Notes under the pieces: model-generated | Database searches by the model: none | What the model was told of the DNA's origin: nothing | The model's input: only the letters and a program-made list of their open reading frames with translations | NCBI RefSeq assembly: GCF_004101845.1 | Contig: NZ_CP026116.1 | Coordinates: 1,364,001-1,428,000 of the forward strand | From: Latilactobacillus curvatus JCM 1096 = DSM 20019 | GTDB lineage: Bacteria > Bacillota > Bacilli > Lactobacillales > Lactobacillaceae | DNA: 64,000 nt | Reading direction: 5' to 3' | Made by a program: the position numbers and the translations under genes | Part shown: positions 11,351-23,660 of the stretch, piece by piece | How positions within the stretch are numbered: position 1 is the stretch's first letter | How the letters are laid out: the number at the start of each line of letters is the position of its first letter

Positions 11351-11821
11351 TTACTTAATTTCATATCGTAGTCGTTCTAACACTGCAACTAGAATCTGTG
11401 CTCGAAGCTGCTCTTCTAATTGTTTATTATTAACCGCTAATGTCTGTGGACTCGTTGCCGCGAGTATCAAATTGCCTTCCTTTTGCGAAAGAATTTGTTC
11501 ATCATATAGTTTCTGGATAATGGCTAAGGTGTCCGCCTGGGAAATCTGCGTATCAACATTTTCAATTAACGCTTCTAAAAAGTCCCGATCATCGAGAAAT
11601 TGAACCTTGACGATCCGAATATAACCACCGCCGCCACGTTTACTATTCACGACATAACCGCGCTGCTCAGTGAACCGCGTATTAATCACATAGTTAATTT
11701 GGGACGGCACACAATTAAAAAGCTTAGCAATTTCGGAGCGTCTAATTTCGATTTGTTCATTGTCAGCCAGTATCTTTTTTAGATAGGCTTCAATAATATC
11801 CGAGATGTTCTGACTTTGCAA
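11351..11821 (-). CDS. ctsR: Class III heat-shock repressor CtsR
   Basis: CtsR, 156 residues from the TTG at 11819-11821; an in-frame ATG at 11839 would add six residues but has no good ribosome site, whereas AAGGGG lies 9-10 bp before the TTG. The winged-helix core shows VPSQINYVINTRF followed by the signature glycine loop SKRGGGGYIRI. It represses clp genes and is released at high temperature or when arginine-phosphorylated. A tandem heptamer operator overlaps its own transcription start, so the operon is autorepressed. Confidence 0.95.
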   Translation of the reverse strand: MQSQNISDIIEAYLKKILADNEQIEIRRSEIAKLFNCVPSQINYVINTRFTEQRGYVVNSKRGGGGYIRIVKVQFLDDRDFLEALIENVDTQISQADTLAIIQKLYDEQILSQKEGNLILAATSPQTLAVNNKQLEEQLRAQILVAVLERLRYEIK

Positions 11822-11875
11822 ACATATCAGCCCCTTCATTTAGTCTTCTGCGTTTTTCAGTGTCAAAAGTTTAAC

Positions 11876-11924
11876 TTTGACTAACGTTGACTATTATTAT
11901 AACGATTATCAGTACAAAATGAAA
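11876..11924 (-). promoter_or_regulatory. ctsR promoter with CtsR operator
   Basis: Minus strand: TTTCAT (11919-11924), 17-bp spacer, TATAAT (11896-11901). The direct repeat AGTCAAC-GTT-AGTCAAA (11876-11892) matches the CtsR consensus of two GGTCAAA-type heptads ten bases apart and covers the predicted start of transcription near 11889. Confidence 0.8.
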
Positions 11925-11960
11925 GTTTACTGACTTTTAGTAGCTAATCAATTGGACGCA

Positions 11961-11990
11961 CAAAAAAAGACTTGTCATCAACAAGTCTTT
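11961..11990 (-). terminator. Terminator of the rRNA/tRNA operon
   Basis: Stem AAAGACTTG/CAAGTCTTT with a T-tract on the minus strand, placed just after the last tRNA gene. Confidence 0.85.
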
Positions 11991-11995
11991 GAGAG

Positions 11996-12069
11996 TCGGG
12001 AAAACAAGATTTGAACTTGCGACCCCTACGTCCCGAACGTAGTGCTCTACCAAGCTGAGCTACTTCCCG
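11996..12069 (-). tRNA. tRNA-Pro (CGG)
   Basis: Full cloverleaf of 74 nt; the anticodon loop TTCGGGA gives anticodon CGG. Acceptor CGGGAAG pairs with TTTCCCG. No encoded CCA. It is clearly a paralogue of the Pro-TGG gene 130 bp upstream, with changed anticodon and T stems. Confidence 0.9.
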
Positions 12070-12097
12070 GAAACTATTTTATTACGGGTACAAAAAA

Positions 12098-12169
12098 AGC
12101 GGAAGACGGGATTCGAACCCGCGACCCCCACCATGGCAAGGTGATGTTCTACCACTGAACTACTTCCGC
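12098..12169 (-). tRNA. tRNA-Gly (GCC), copy 2
   Basis: 72-nt cloverleaf with loop TTGCCAT (anticodon GCC). Identical in sequence to the copy at 12464-12535. No encoded CCA. Confidence 0.95.
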
Positions 12170-12196
12170 ATTTTTTATTAATATTTTTGTATCCAG

Positions 12197-12270
12197 TCGG
12201 GAAAACAGGATTCGAACCTGCGACCCCCTGGTCCCAAACCAGGTGCTCTACCAAGCTGAGCTATTTCCCG
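12197..12270 (-). tRNA. tRNA-Pro (TGG)
   Basis: 74-nt cloverleaf, anticodon loop TTTGGGA. No encoded CCA. Confidence 0.95.
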
Positions 12271-12275
12271 TTATA

Positions 12276-12349
12276 TGCACCCAGTAGGAGTCGAACCTAC
12301 AACCTTCTGATTCGTAGTCAGACACTCTATCCAGTTGCGCTATGGGTGC
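12276..12349 (-). tRNA. tRNA-Arg (ACG)
   Basis: 74-nt cloverleaf, loop CTACGAA, anticodon ACG (read as ICG after deamination). No encoded CCA. Confidence 0.95.
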
Positions 12350-12363
12350 ATTTTTCATTATGA

Positions 12364-12449
12364 TGCCGAGGACCGGAATCGAACCGGTACGGTAGTCACC
12401 TACCGCGGGATTTTAAGTCCCGTGCGTCTGCCAGTTCCGCCACCCCGGC
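12364..12449 (-). tRNA. tRNA-Leu (TAA)
   Basis: 86-nt class II tRNA with a long variable arm; loop TTAAAAT, anticodon TAA. No encoded CCA. Confidence 0.95.
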
Positions 12450-12463
12450 TTAATCATAATGAA

Positions 12464-12535
12464 AGCGGAAGACGGGATTCGAACCCGCGACCCCCACCAT
12501 GGCAAGGTGATGTTCTACCACTGAACTACTTCCGC
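12464..12535 (-). tRNA. tRNA-Gly (GCC), copy 1
   Basis: 72-nt cloverleaf, anticodon GCC; an exact duplicate of 12098-12169. Confidence 0.95.
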
Positions 12536-12542
12536 ATCTTAA

Positions 12543-12615
12543 TGCCGACTAGACGATTCGAACGCCCGACCCTCTGATTACAAATCAGATGCTCTACCAA
12601 CTGAGCTAAGTCGGC
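12543..12615 (-). tRNA. tRNA-Thr (TGT)
   Basis: 73-nt cloverleaf, loop TTTGTAA, anticodon TGT. No encoded CCA. Confidence 0.95.
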
Positions 12616-12650
12616 ATAATAAGATAACTTTCATTGAATATTCAATTGAA

Positions 12651-12734
12651 TGCGGGTGAAGGGACTTGAACCCCCACGTCTATATAGACACTAGAACCTA
12701 AATCTAGCGCGTCTGCCAATTCCGCCACACCCGC
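12651..12734 (-). tRNA. tRNA-Leu (TAG)
   Basis: 84-nt class II tRNA with long variable arm; loop TTTAGGT, anticodon TAG. No encoded CCA. Confidence 0.95.
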
Positions 12735-12757
12735 ATTTTGGCGTGTAACTTGGCCGA

Positions 12758-12830
12758 TGAGTCGTGACAGGCTCGAACTGTCGACCCTCTGATTAAAAGT
12801 CAGATGCTCTACCAACTGAGCTAACGACTC
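12758..12830 (-). tRNA. tRNA-Lys (TTT)
   Basis: 73-nt cloverleaf, loop CTTTTAA, anticodon TTT. No encoded CCA. Confidence 0.95.
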
Positions 12831-12832
12831 AA

Positions 12833-12905
12833 TGGAGGTTACAGGGCTCGAACCTGTGACCCTCTGCTTGTAAGGCAGACGCTCTCCCAACTGAGCTAAA
12901 CCTCC
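12833..12905 (-). tRNA. tRNA-Val (TAC)
   Basis: 73-nt cloverleaf, loop CTTACAA, anticodon TAC. It is the first tRNA after the 5S gene. No encoded CCA. Confidence 0.95.
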
Positions 12906-12916
12906 ATCAATAAAAA

Positions 12917-13033
12917 GCGCGGCAACGTCCTATCCTCGCAGGTAGTTTCCCACCAACTACTATCGGCGCTAAGAAGCTTAACTTCTGTGTTCGACATGGG
13001 AACAGGTGTATCCTTCTTGCTATCGCCACCACA
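12917..13033 (-). rRNA. rrf: 5S ribosomal RNA
   Basis: About 117 nt beginning TGTGGTGGCGATAGCAAGAA and containing the conserved CCCATGTCGAACACAGAAGT-like loop; ends with the complementary CGTTGCCGCGC. It lies between 23S and the tRNA cluster, as in other lactobacilli. Confidence 0.95.
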
Positions 13034-13122
13034 CTATTTTGTGCTTGCGCACTGAGAAGAACTTCGTTCTCTCAAAACTGCATAATAAGTAATATTTCAT
13101 TTCAAAAGCCTAACATTGCACC

Positions 13123-16042
<2,920 letters not shown>

Positions 16043-16210
16043 TAACTTTACCTACGGTAAAGGGTTATTATTTGAGTTTAGCGATATGAACTAATTCATA
16101 TTTCTATTAAAAAACTCTTTAAAACGCAATGTTTTCTCGGCTTTTAAAACTAATATATTACTTATTATCCAGTTTTCAAAGAACAAAGTTTCGATGACTA
16201 TTGTCATCAA

Positions 16211-16283
16211 TGGAGGATAACGGGATCGAACCGATGACCTCCTGCGTGCAAAGCAGGCGCTCTCCCAGCTGAGCTAATCCCCC
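16211..16283 (-). tRNA. tRNA-Ala (TGC)
   Basis: 73-nt cloverleaf in the 16S-23S spacer; loop TTTGCAC, anticodon TGC. Acceptor GGGGGAT pairs with ATCCTCC. No encoded CCA. Confidence 0.95.
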
Positions 16284-16312
16284 GTGTTGGTACTATTTAA
16301 TTCTTAGTACAA

Positions 16313-16386
<74 letters not shown>

Positions 16387-16472
16387 AAAAAACGTCCTAA
16401 TTCAATGAGAGTAGACCTCTCAAAACTAAACAAAGTTTCGACTTCGCAAATGTACAAGGTTTTCCGTATTAT

Positions 16473-18049
<1,577 letters not shown>

Positions 18050-18234
18050 AAGTTTGTAGCTCTTGTTTTGTTACTTAATTTATTTGCTAGCGAAATTGAC
18101 TTTGCAAATATGTTTTGTGCCCCGAAGGGCGACCCTACACATTTGGTTTGTCGAAACTTTGTTCAGTTTTCAAAGGTCTACATCAGATATTAGTTAATCA
18201 CTTATTAAGTTAAAACTCATAAGCAACACAATCT

Positions 18235-18263
18235 ATCTTATCATGTATAAACCCGAATGTCAA
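18235..18263 (-). promoter_or_regulatory. rRNA operon promoter P2
   Basis: TTGACA (18258-18263), 17-bp spacer, TAAGAT (18235-18240) on the minus strand, about 180 bp before 16S. Confidence 0.85.
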
Positions 18264-18328
18264 CAACTTTTTTTAAGTAATATTCATTCAACGTTTTGCT
18301 ACATGCTCATCTCTCGACGACATAGAAT

Positions 18329-18357
18329 ATCTTACCATCCTAGTGGGACAACGTCAA
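18329..18357 (-). promoter_or_regulatory. rRNA operon promoter P1
   Basis: TTGACG (18352-18357), 17-bp spacer, TAAGAT (18329-18334). It shares its -10 with P2 and lies 94 bp upstream, the usual tandem arrangement. Apart from these promoters, and an AT-rich stretch near 18360-18420, I see nothing in 18050-18520. Confidence 0.85.
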
Positions 18358-18521
18358 TCACTAATTTGAAAAAAATTCAAAAAAATTGAATTCCTGTATA
18401 AATATCGAAAAAATAATTCATATCACCCGGATTCTCATCCCTAATCTGCGCTATTGATTATCCCTCATAATACTTTTAAACTGCTATTTGTTCCAATTTT
18501 ATCCAAATTGGTATAGGTAAA

Positions 18522-18552
18522 CAAAAAGATCCTGCAAAATTCGCAGAATCTT
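18522..18552 (-). terminator. Terminator of the FNR-like/metal operon
   Basis: Stem AGATTCTGC/GCAGGATCT (one G-U pair) with a T-tract on the minus strand, just after the regulator gene. Confidence 0.8.
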
Positions 18553-18558
18553 CACGTC

Positions 18559-19224
18559 CTAATAGAAGTCTTCTAGGTTTTCATAGTCTAATATCGCAAT
18601 CTTTCGACCGTTTCGTTCAATTAGCGCATGACTTTCTAACTGTTTTAACTTACGCGATAAGGTTTCAGGCGTTGTTCCAATATATGTTGCCAGTTCTTTT
18701 AACTTCATCGGAATCATCACTTCAGTTTCTCCGCTCGCTTTAGCTAAATCAAGTAGATAAGTCACGATTCTGGATTCAACTGACTCGATATTGATTAAGT
18801 TCGCCTGTTTTTCCAAACGCGTCATCTTATCAGTAGTTGCTTCTAGTAACTTTAAACTAATTTCGGGATAGGCTAACAGTAACTGTTGAAAAGCACTCCG
18901 CGATAACGTACAGATTGTACTATCTTGCAAGACCTCACCGTACAACGGCTCATCTTCCGTTTTAAAAAGTAACTTTTCTCCTTCAAAATCACCGGGTTCC
19001 ATCATGCGTAGCAGTTGCTCTTTGCCTGCTGTAGAGAGCTGATAGACCTTAATGCTCCCCTTAGCTAAGATCACTAACCGCTTCTGATCCATCGGGCTCA
19101 TCACCAACGTCCCTTTTTTAACGCGTTCATGATGGGTAACTGCCGAAATCTTGACCAAACTATCACGGTCTAAATGATTAAAAATCGGTACTATCTCAGC
19201 ACAAATATGTTGTTCGTCAGTCAC
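18559..19224 (-). CDS. Crp/Fnr-family regulator (FLP-like)
   Basis: A 221-residue Crp/Fnr regulator: N-terminal cyclic-nucleotide-binding-type beta barrel (about 10-125), a long dimer helix (about 115-145) and a C-terminal winged helix. The recognition helix TTPETLSRKLKQL carries the E--SR pattern of E. coli FNR, which reads TTGAT half-sites. Only two cysteines occur, C8 and C105; as I recall, L. casei FLP switches by a disulphide between two cysteines with the same 97-residue spacing. There is no FeS cysteine cluster. It is the last gene of the metal operon, 20 bp after the Dps-like gene, and probably controls the FNR box ahead of that operon. Confidence 0.85.
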   Translation of the reverse strand: MTDEQHICAEIVPIFNHLDRDSLVKISAVTHHERVKKGTLVMSPMDQKRLVILAKGSIKVYQLSTAGKEQLLRMMEPGDFEGEKLLFKTEDEPLYGEVLQDSTICTLSRSAFQQLLLAYPEISLKLLEATTDKMTRLEKQANLINIESVESRIVTYLLDLAKASGETEVMIPMKLKELATYIGTTPETLSRKLKQLESHALIERNGRKIAILDYENLEDFY

Positions 19225-19244
19225 CTAGCCCACTTCCCTCTATC

Positions 19245-19793
19245 TTAATCGTCGTCTTCTTCATCTAATCCTTCGCGCGCTGCTTTTCCTAGTTGGCTTT
19301 GCAATTCACGGATTTGGTGTTGGTTGTAGCCCATTAAAGAAACCATATCCGCCGCTAAAGCAAATCGTTCTTCTTTTTCCGCAAGTTTAATCGCACGGGA
19401 AACAAATAGATTAGCAGTATTATAGTCCGCAACCATTTCCGCAATCATCGCTGGCATCTCCCAGTACTTAATCCGCGGCTCTTCTGTCAGCATCCCATAC
19501 TCGGTATACTCAGCTTGCGTCGTCGGAAGCACTTCACCTTCGTCTAGTAGCCGTTCGGCCGTCTTGTCTAATAGCATATCATTTTCTGCAAGCAATGTGG
19601 TTAATTGCGCTTTAAAAGCTTGGTTATTGATTCCTTTAGCGTACCACTTCATTTGACGGAGTTTACGCCGTTGAATCGTTAAGTTAGCCATCACATGGCC
19701 GATCATGGCACCCGCGGTTGGTGTATGGTGATCAACATCAGCTTGTTTAACTTCTGCTTGGTAACGTGTTTCGATTTCTTCATTAGATAACAT
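19245..19793 (-). CDS. Dps-like ferritin-fold protein
   Basis: A 182-residue, mostly helical protein. DKTAERLLDEGEVLPTT near residues 77-93 matches the Dps helix carrying the conserved Asp and Glu of the ferroxidase site, followed by the usual EYTEY segment. The first-helix histidines of Dps (HNYHWNVKG type) are replaced by RQMKWYAKG, so the iron site is probably altered. The C-terminus is very acidic (EGLDEEDDD). It may bind iron or DNA and sits between the HMA gene and the regulator gene in one operon. AGGGGG precedes the ATG by 8 bp. The family call is moderate. Confidence 0.7.
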   Translation of the reverse strand: MLSNEEIETRYQAEVKQADVDHHTPTAGAMIGHVMANLTIQRRKLRQMKWYAKGINNQAFKAQLTTLLAENDMLLDKTAERLLDEGEVLPTTQAEYTEYGMLTEEPRIKYWEMPAMIAEMVADYNTANLFVSRAIKLAEKEERFALAADMVSLMGYNQHQIRELQSQLGKAAREGLDEEDDD

Positions 19794-19805
19794 ATTAATT
19801 GCCCC

Positions 19806-20027
19806 CTATTTCACTTTGATACTTTGAACGCTGTAGCCCAAGTCAGTTACAGCTTGTGTTAATTCATCTGGGTTTGTCACGGCTTCATCGTATTCTGCTT
19901 TCACTTTACTAGCATTAAAGAGAACTTTCACTGATTCAACCCCATCTTGTTGACTGACACCCGCTTGAATCTTTTGCATACATGACGGACATGATAGCTC
20001 GTCTAATTGCATCACCAATTTTGCCAT
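19806..20027 (-). CDS. Heavy-metal-associated (HMA) domain protein
   Basis: A 73-residue ferredoxin-like HMA protein with the metal-binding motif SCPSCMQKI (CxxC) near residue 12 and the standard GVESVKV and LGYSV segments. It could hand metal to the ATPase encoded upstream, which has no such domain of its own. I use the ATG at 20027, 8 bp after AGGTGG; a GTG at 20039 lies within that ribosome site. It lies 12 bp before the Dps-like gene. Confidence 0.85.
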   Translation of the reverse strand: MAKLVMQLDELSCPSCMQKIQAGVSQQDGVESVKVLFNASKVKAEYDEAVTNPDELTQAVTDLGYSVQSIKVK

Positions 20028-20103
20028 TTCAATGACCACCTTTTCGTTTGATTACTGTTACTATATCGCGCGCTGCATGATTAAAAATTGACCGCCATCA
20101 AGT

Positions 20104-21966
20104 TTAGCGAACTTTAAACCGAATCAGGCGCATCGCATTGAATATCACGACCAGAATACTAATCTCATGAACAAACATCCCACTAGCCATCTGTACCCAG
20201 CCAAGCATCAGGCCAAGCAATAACAATCCGACCGTTCCAACAGCAATCACAATATTTTGAACTGTATTACGTGCCGTCGCCTTCGTGAGGTAATCGGCAT
20301 ACACTAATTCGGATAACGTCGATTGCATTAACACAATATCCGAAGTTTCAATCGCGACATCTGTCCCAGAACCCATCGCAATTCCAATGTCAGCCAGTGC
20401 GAGCGAAGGACTGTCATTAATCCCATCCCCGATAAAAGCCACTTTTTGACCGTTTGCTTGGTAGGTCTTAATGAATTCAACCTTCTCTGCCGGCAAAAGA
20501 TTCGCGTGGTATTCAGTAATCCCGACGGCTTTGGCAATTGCTGCGGCCGTCTGGTCATTATCGCCCGTCAACATGACTAAATGTTTAACGCCTGCTTTTT
20601 TCAAACGCGTTAATGCTGCCTTGGCTTCCGGTTTAACCGTATCAGCAATCCCAATTAATAAAACAACTTGTTGGTCAACTGCGACTAACACGGTTGATTG
20701 CCCTGCTGCTTGACTGGCCGTGATCGCCGCAATCTGCGCACCGGTTAACCGGATCCCTGCTTCAGTCATCATCTTGGCCCGCCCAATCCGAATTGTTTGA
20801 CCAGCGACTTCAGCTTGTACCCCCAACCCTTTGAGCGTTTCAATTCGTTCAATAGTTGGTAAGTCTGTCACCCCTCGTCCCCGTGCATACTGCACAATCG
20901 CAGTCGCCAGTGGATGATCTGACTGTGCTTCAACCGCGGTAGTCACTGCCAACGTTGCTTGTTCTGCCGCTGTATAAAATTGCACATGTGCAACAGCCGT
21001 GTCCCCTTTAGTCAATGTCCCAGTTTTGTCAAAGACCATCGTATCAATGCCAGCCATCGCATTAACGACTTCGCCGCCTTTAATCAAAACCCCATGCTTC
21101 GCACCATTGCCAATCCCCGCCACGATTGAAACTGGCGCGCCAATTACTAGCGCACCTGGACAACCAAGCACCAGAATCGTAATCGCGAGTTTAAAGTCGC
21201 GCGTGATTAAGCCAATCGCTAATGCCAACACTAAAACGGCCGGTGTGTAATAGGTCGCAAAACGATCAATGAATTTTTCCGCGGGTGACTTACTATCTTG
21301 GGCCTCTTCAACCAATTCAATAATTTGGGCAAAAGTTGTATCATCCCCAACCTGCGTTGCGGTAACCGTCAATGTCCCGTTATCCACAATTGCCCCGGAA
21401 TAAACAGCATCACCCACTATTTTCTTAACGAGTTGTGCTTCGCCAGTGATGCTAGCTTCATTGACATAGGCACTACCTTGGACGACTTGCCCATCAACCG
21501 GCACCTGAGCGCCAGCTTTAACCAATACTTGATCATCGATTTCGACATCATCAACATCTACCGTCGTAGTAGTGCCATCGGCCGCTAACACTTGTGCCGT
21601 TTGTGGCGCCATTTCAGACAATGCGCGAATTGATTCTCGTGTCTTTTTCAAGGTTCGTTGTTCAAGATAGCTCCCGAATAAAAAGAGGAACGTGACAATC
21701 GCCGATTCATTGAACTCACCAATGATTAGCGCTCCCAATACCGCAATCGTGACCAGCAAATCAATGCTGATGACTTTCACTTTTAGCGCTTGATACGCCT
21801 GCATCAAAATCGGTGTAACCCCCATCATTGACGCAACCAATAACAGCCCTTGCATCACAATTACCGCCCCACCAAGCCAATACCAGCCATAGGCCACTGC
21901 AATCAATCCGCCAACAGTCAGCGCAATCTGATTCTTCACGGATTGTAACCATCTTTGAAATTTCAT
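20104..21966 (-). CDS. P1B-type heavy-metal-transporting ATPase with CPG motif
   Basis: A 620-residue metal-exporting P-type ATPase. It has about four N-terminal membrane helices, an actuator domain with TGEA, the metal-site helix GCPGALVIGAPVS, the phosphorylation motif DKTGTLT near residue 315, HPLA in the nucleotide domain, and GDGINDSPSL. The C-terminal helix reads HEISILVVIFNAMRL. There is no N-terminal HMA domain. The metal motif is CPG, not CPC, SPC or CPH; the short architecture and HE in the last helix are closest to P1B-4 (Co/Fe type) pumps. It is the first gene of the FNR-box operon, preceded by AAGGGA. Confidence 0.9.
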   Translation of the reverse strand: MKFQRWLQSVKNQIALTVGGLIAVAYGWYWLGGAVIVMQGLLLVASMMGVTPILMQAYQALKVKVISIDLLVTIAVLGALIIGEFNESAIVTFLFLFGSYLEQRTLKKTRESIRALSEMAPQTAQVLAADGTTTTVDVDDVEIDDQVLVKAGAQVPVDGQVVQGSAYVNEASITGEAQLVKKIVGDAVYSGAIVDNGTLTVTATQVGDDTTFAQIIELVEEAQDSKSPAEKFIDRFATYYTPAVLVLALAIGLITRDFKLAITILVLGCPGALVIGAPVSIVAGIGNGAKHGVLIKGGEVVNAMAGIDTMVFDKTGTLTKGDTAVAHVQFYTAAEQATLAVTTAVEAQSDHPLATAIVQYARGRGVTDLPTIERIETLKGLGVQAEVAGQTIRIGRAKMMTEAGIRLTGAQIAAITASQAAGQSTVLVAVDQQVVLLIGIADTVKPEAKAALTRLKKAGVKHLVMLTGDNDQTAAAIAKAVGITEYHANLLPAEKVEFIKTYQANGQKVAFIGDGINDSPSLALADIGIAMGSGTDVAIETSDIVLMQSTLSELVYADYLTKATARNTVQNIVIAVGTVGLLLLGLMLGWVQMASGMFVHEISILVVIFNAMRLIRFKVR

Positions 21967-21997
21967 TTAAAATCCCTTCTTCCTAACGATTGTCTTT

Positions 21998-22042
21998 AGT
22001 ATAGAAGAAAGCCGATTTTAAGAACTTGATGGTTATCAAGTT
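21998..22042 (-). promoter_or_regulatory. FNR-box promoter of the metal ATPase operon
   Basis: TTGAT-GGTT-ATCAA (22026-22039), inside the longer palindrome AACTTGAT/ATCAAGTT (22023-22042), is an exact FNR consensus. The only good -10 is TATACT (21998-22003) with a poor -35. With a start near 21991 the box is centred at -41.5, the class II activation position. Confidence 0.75.
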
Positions 22043-22060
22043 TACCCGAATATAACAGAC

Positions 22061-22102
22061 AAAAAAGCACAATCAACGATTGTTTCGTCGATTGTGCTTT
22101 TT
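22061..22102 (-). terminator. Terminator of the phospho-glucosidase gene
   Basis: Stem of AAAAAGCACAATC and GATTGTGCTTTTT arms with T-tract on the minus strand after the GH1 gene stop; near-symmetrical, so possibly active both ways. Confidence 0.85.
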
Positions 22103-22110
22103 CAATTCGA

Positions 22111-23508
22111 TTAGGCTTCAAACCCATTTTGATCAGCGACTTGCTTGAACCAATGACCTGATTTTTTAATCGTCCGTTGGCAATCATGGTCTAAGTCCAC
22201 CGCAATAAAACCGTAGCGGTTCTTATAGGCGTTGGTCCATGACCAGTTATCCATACACGTCCACATATGATAACCGAGACAGCTACTCCCTTCTTGGAGG
22301 GCTTGATGGACATACTTCAAATGATCCTGTACAAATTCAATCCGGTAGTCATCATCAATCTGGCCATCGGCATTGCGATAACGTTCTTCGCCTTCAACGC
22401 CCATCCCGTTTTCCGAAATGAAGCAAGCAATGTTGCCGTAATTTTCGCGGACGTTCTTTAAAATATCGTAAATCCCACGTTCGTAGATTTCCCACCCGCG
22501 ATACGGATTGACTTTCTTACCCGGCATATCGTAATTGTCGAAAAAATCATCCGGCATCGGGCCGTTTGTATGGTCGATTGGGGTTTCCTTGGCCTTCACG
22601 CGCCGTGGTTGATAATAATTAATCCCCAATAAATCCACAGTGTTCGCCTTAATCAATGCCAAGTCAGCTGGTTGATAGTCGGGTAAGATGGCTAGATCTT
22701 TTAAAATCGCGACCAAATCAGCGGGGAATTCCCCCTTCACGGCAGGATCTAAGAATGAACGGTTGAAAAAAGCATCTGCAATTTGTGCGGCTTTCACATC
22801 TGCCGGATTAGTCGCATCCCGGGGATAACTTGGGGTTAAGTTAAGGATAATGCCAATTTGTCCCCCTTGATTGCGTGCGTGATATTTTTGAATCGCCATC
22901 GCACTCGCTAATGTTTCGTGATAACCAACTTGTACCGCATGCGCTAAATTAATTTCAGCTGGATAGTGGAACTGATATAAATAGCCGCCTTCAACCGGCA
23001 CAATCGGTTCATTGTGTGTGAACCATTTCTTCACCCGATCCCCAAATAATTCAAAACAGGTTTCAGCATAATGAACGTAAGCATCAACCGTCTCACGATT
23101 GAGCCAACCACCTTTTTTCTGGAGTGCTAGCGGCATATCAAAATGGTATAAATTCATAAACGGTTCGATGCCGTTTGCGATTAATTCGTCGATGTACGCA
23201 TTATAAAAATCGACAGCTTGTAGATTAATCTCCCCCGTACCTTGTGGAAACAACCGACTCCATTGAATCGATGTCCGAAAACTATTGTGTCCTGTTTGTT
23301 TCATCAATTGGATATCACTTTTGAATTGTTGATACACATCAGAGGTCCGCGCTGGGCCCACTTGGTTAAAAAACTTTTCTGGCGCTTGTTGATACCAATA
23401 ATCCCAAATATTATCGCCCTTACCATCACCGTCAATCCGGCCTTCTGTTTGGGGACCACTTGCTGCTGAACCCCACCAAAAATCCTTTGGAAAGTCATAA
23501 AAAGTCAT
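22111..23508 (-). CDS. 6-phospho-beta-glucosidase (GH1)
   Basis: A 465-residue glycoside hydrolase of family 1. The acid/base motif THNEP lies near residue 165 and the nucleophile motif SENG near 365; the N-terminal PKDFWWGSAASGPQTEG and the W-S-W segment near 418 are typical. It should cleave phosphorylated beta-glucosides delivered by the PTS permease encoded divergently next door. Start at ATG 23508, 8 bp after AAGGAG; the GTG at 23517 overlaps the ribosome site. The phospho-specificity is inferred from the PTS context and family length. Confidence 0.9.
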   Translation of the reverse strand: MTFYDFPKDFWWGSAASGPQTEGRIDGDGKGDNIWDYWYQQAPEKFFNQVGPARTSDVYQQFKSDIQLMKQTGHNSFRTSIQWSRLFPQGTGEINLQAVDFYNAYIDELIANGIEPFMNLYHFDMPLALQKKGGWLNRETVDAYVHYAETCFELFGDRVKKWFTHNEPIVPVEGGYLYQFHYPAEINLAHAVQVGYHETLASAMAIQKYHARNQGGQIGIILNLTPSYPRDATNPADVKAAQIADAFFNRSFLDPAVKGEFPADLVAILKDLAILPDYQPADLALIKANTVDLLGINYYQPRRVKAKETPIDHTNGPMPDDFFDNYDMPGKKVNPYRGWEIYERGIYDILKNVRENYGNIACFISENGMGVEGEERYRNADGQIDDDYRIEFVQDHLKYVHQALQEGSSCLGYHMWTCMDNWSWTNAYKNRYGFIAVDLDHDCQRTIKKSGHWFKQVADQNGFEA

Positions 23509-23539
23509 CGCTAGCACTCCTTCTTGTTTGAATAGCCTC

Positions 23540-23568
23540 AGTATATCAGCTTCTTTTTAAAAAACCAA
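23540..23568 (-). promoter_or_regulatory. Promoter of the GH1 gene
   Basis: TTGGTT (23563-23568), 17-bp spacer, TATACT (23540-23545) on the minus strand. Confidence 0.6.
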
Positions 23569-23583
23569 CTCTTTTATTTAAAT

Positions 23584-23635
23584 GTCTAGACTTTTCAAAA
23601 AGAGCGTGCTATATTGAGAATGTAATCGATTGCAA
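23584..23635 (+). promoter_or_regulatory. PTS promoter with HutC-type operator and cre site
   Basis: TAGACT (23587-23592), 17-bp spacer, TATATT (23610-23615). The palindrome GTCTAGAC (23584-23591) overlaps the -35 and equals the core of operators used by GntR/HutC regulators with UTRA domains. A full cre match (23620-23635; TGTAATCGATTGCA core) covers the predicted start, so CcpA should repress. Confidence 0.7.
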
Positions 23636-23660
23636 ACACATGTAAAGGACGGTGCTCTAC

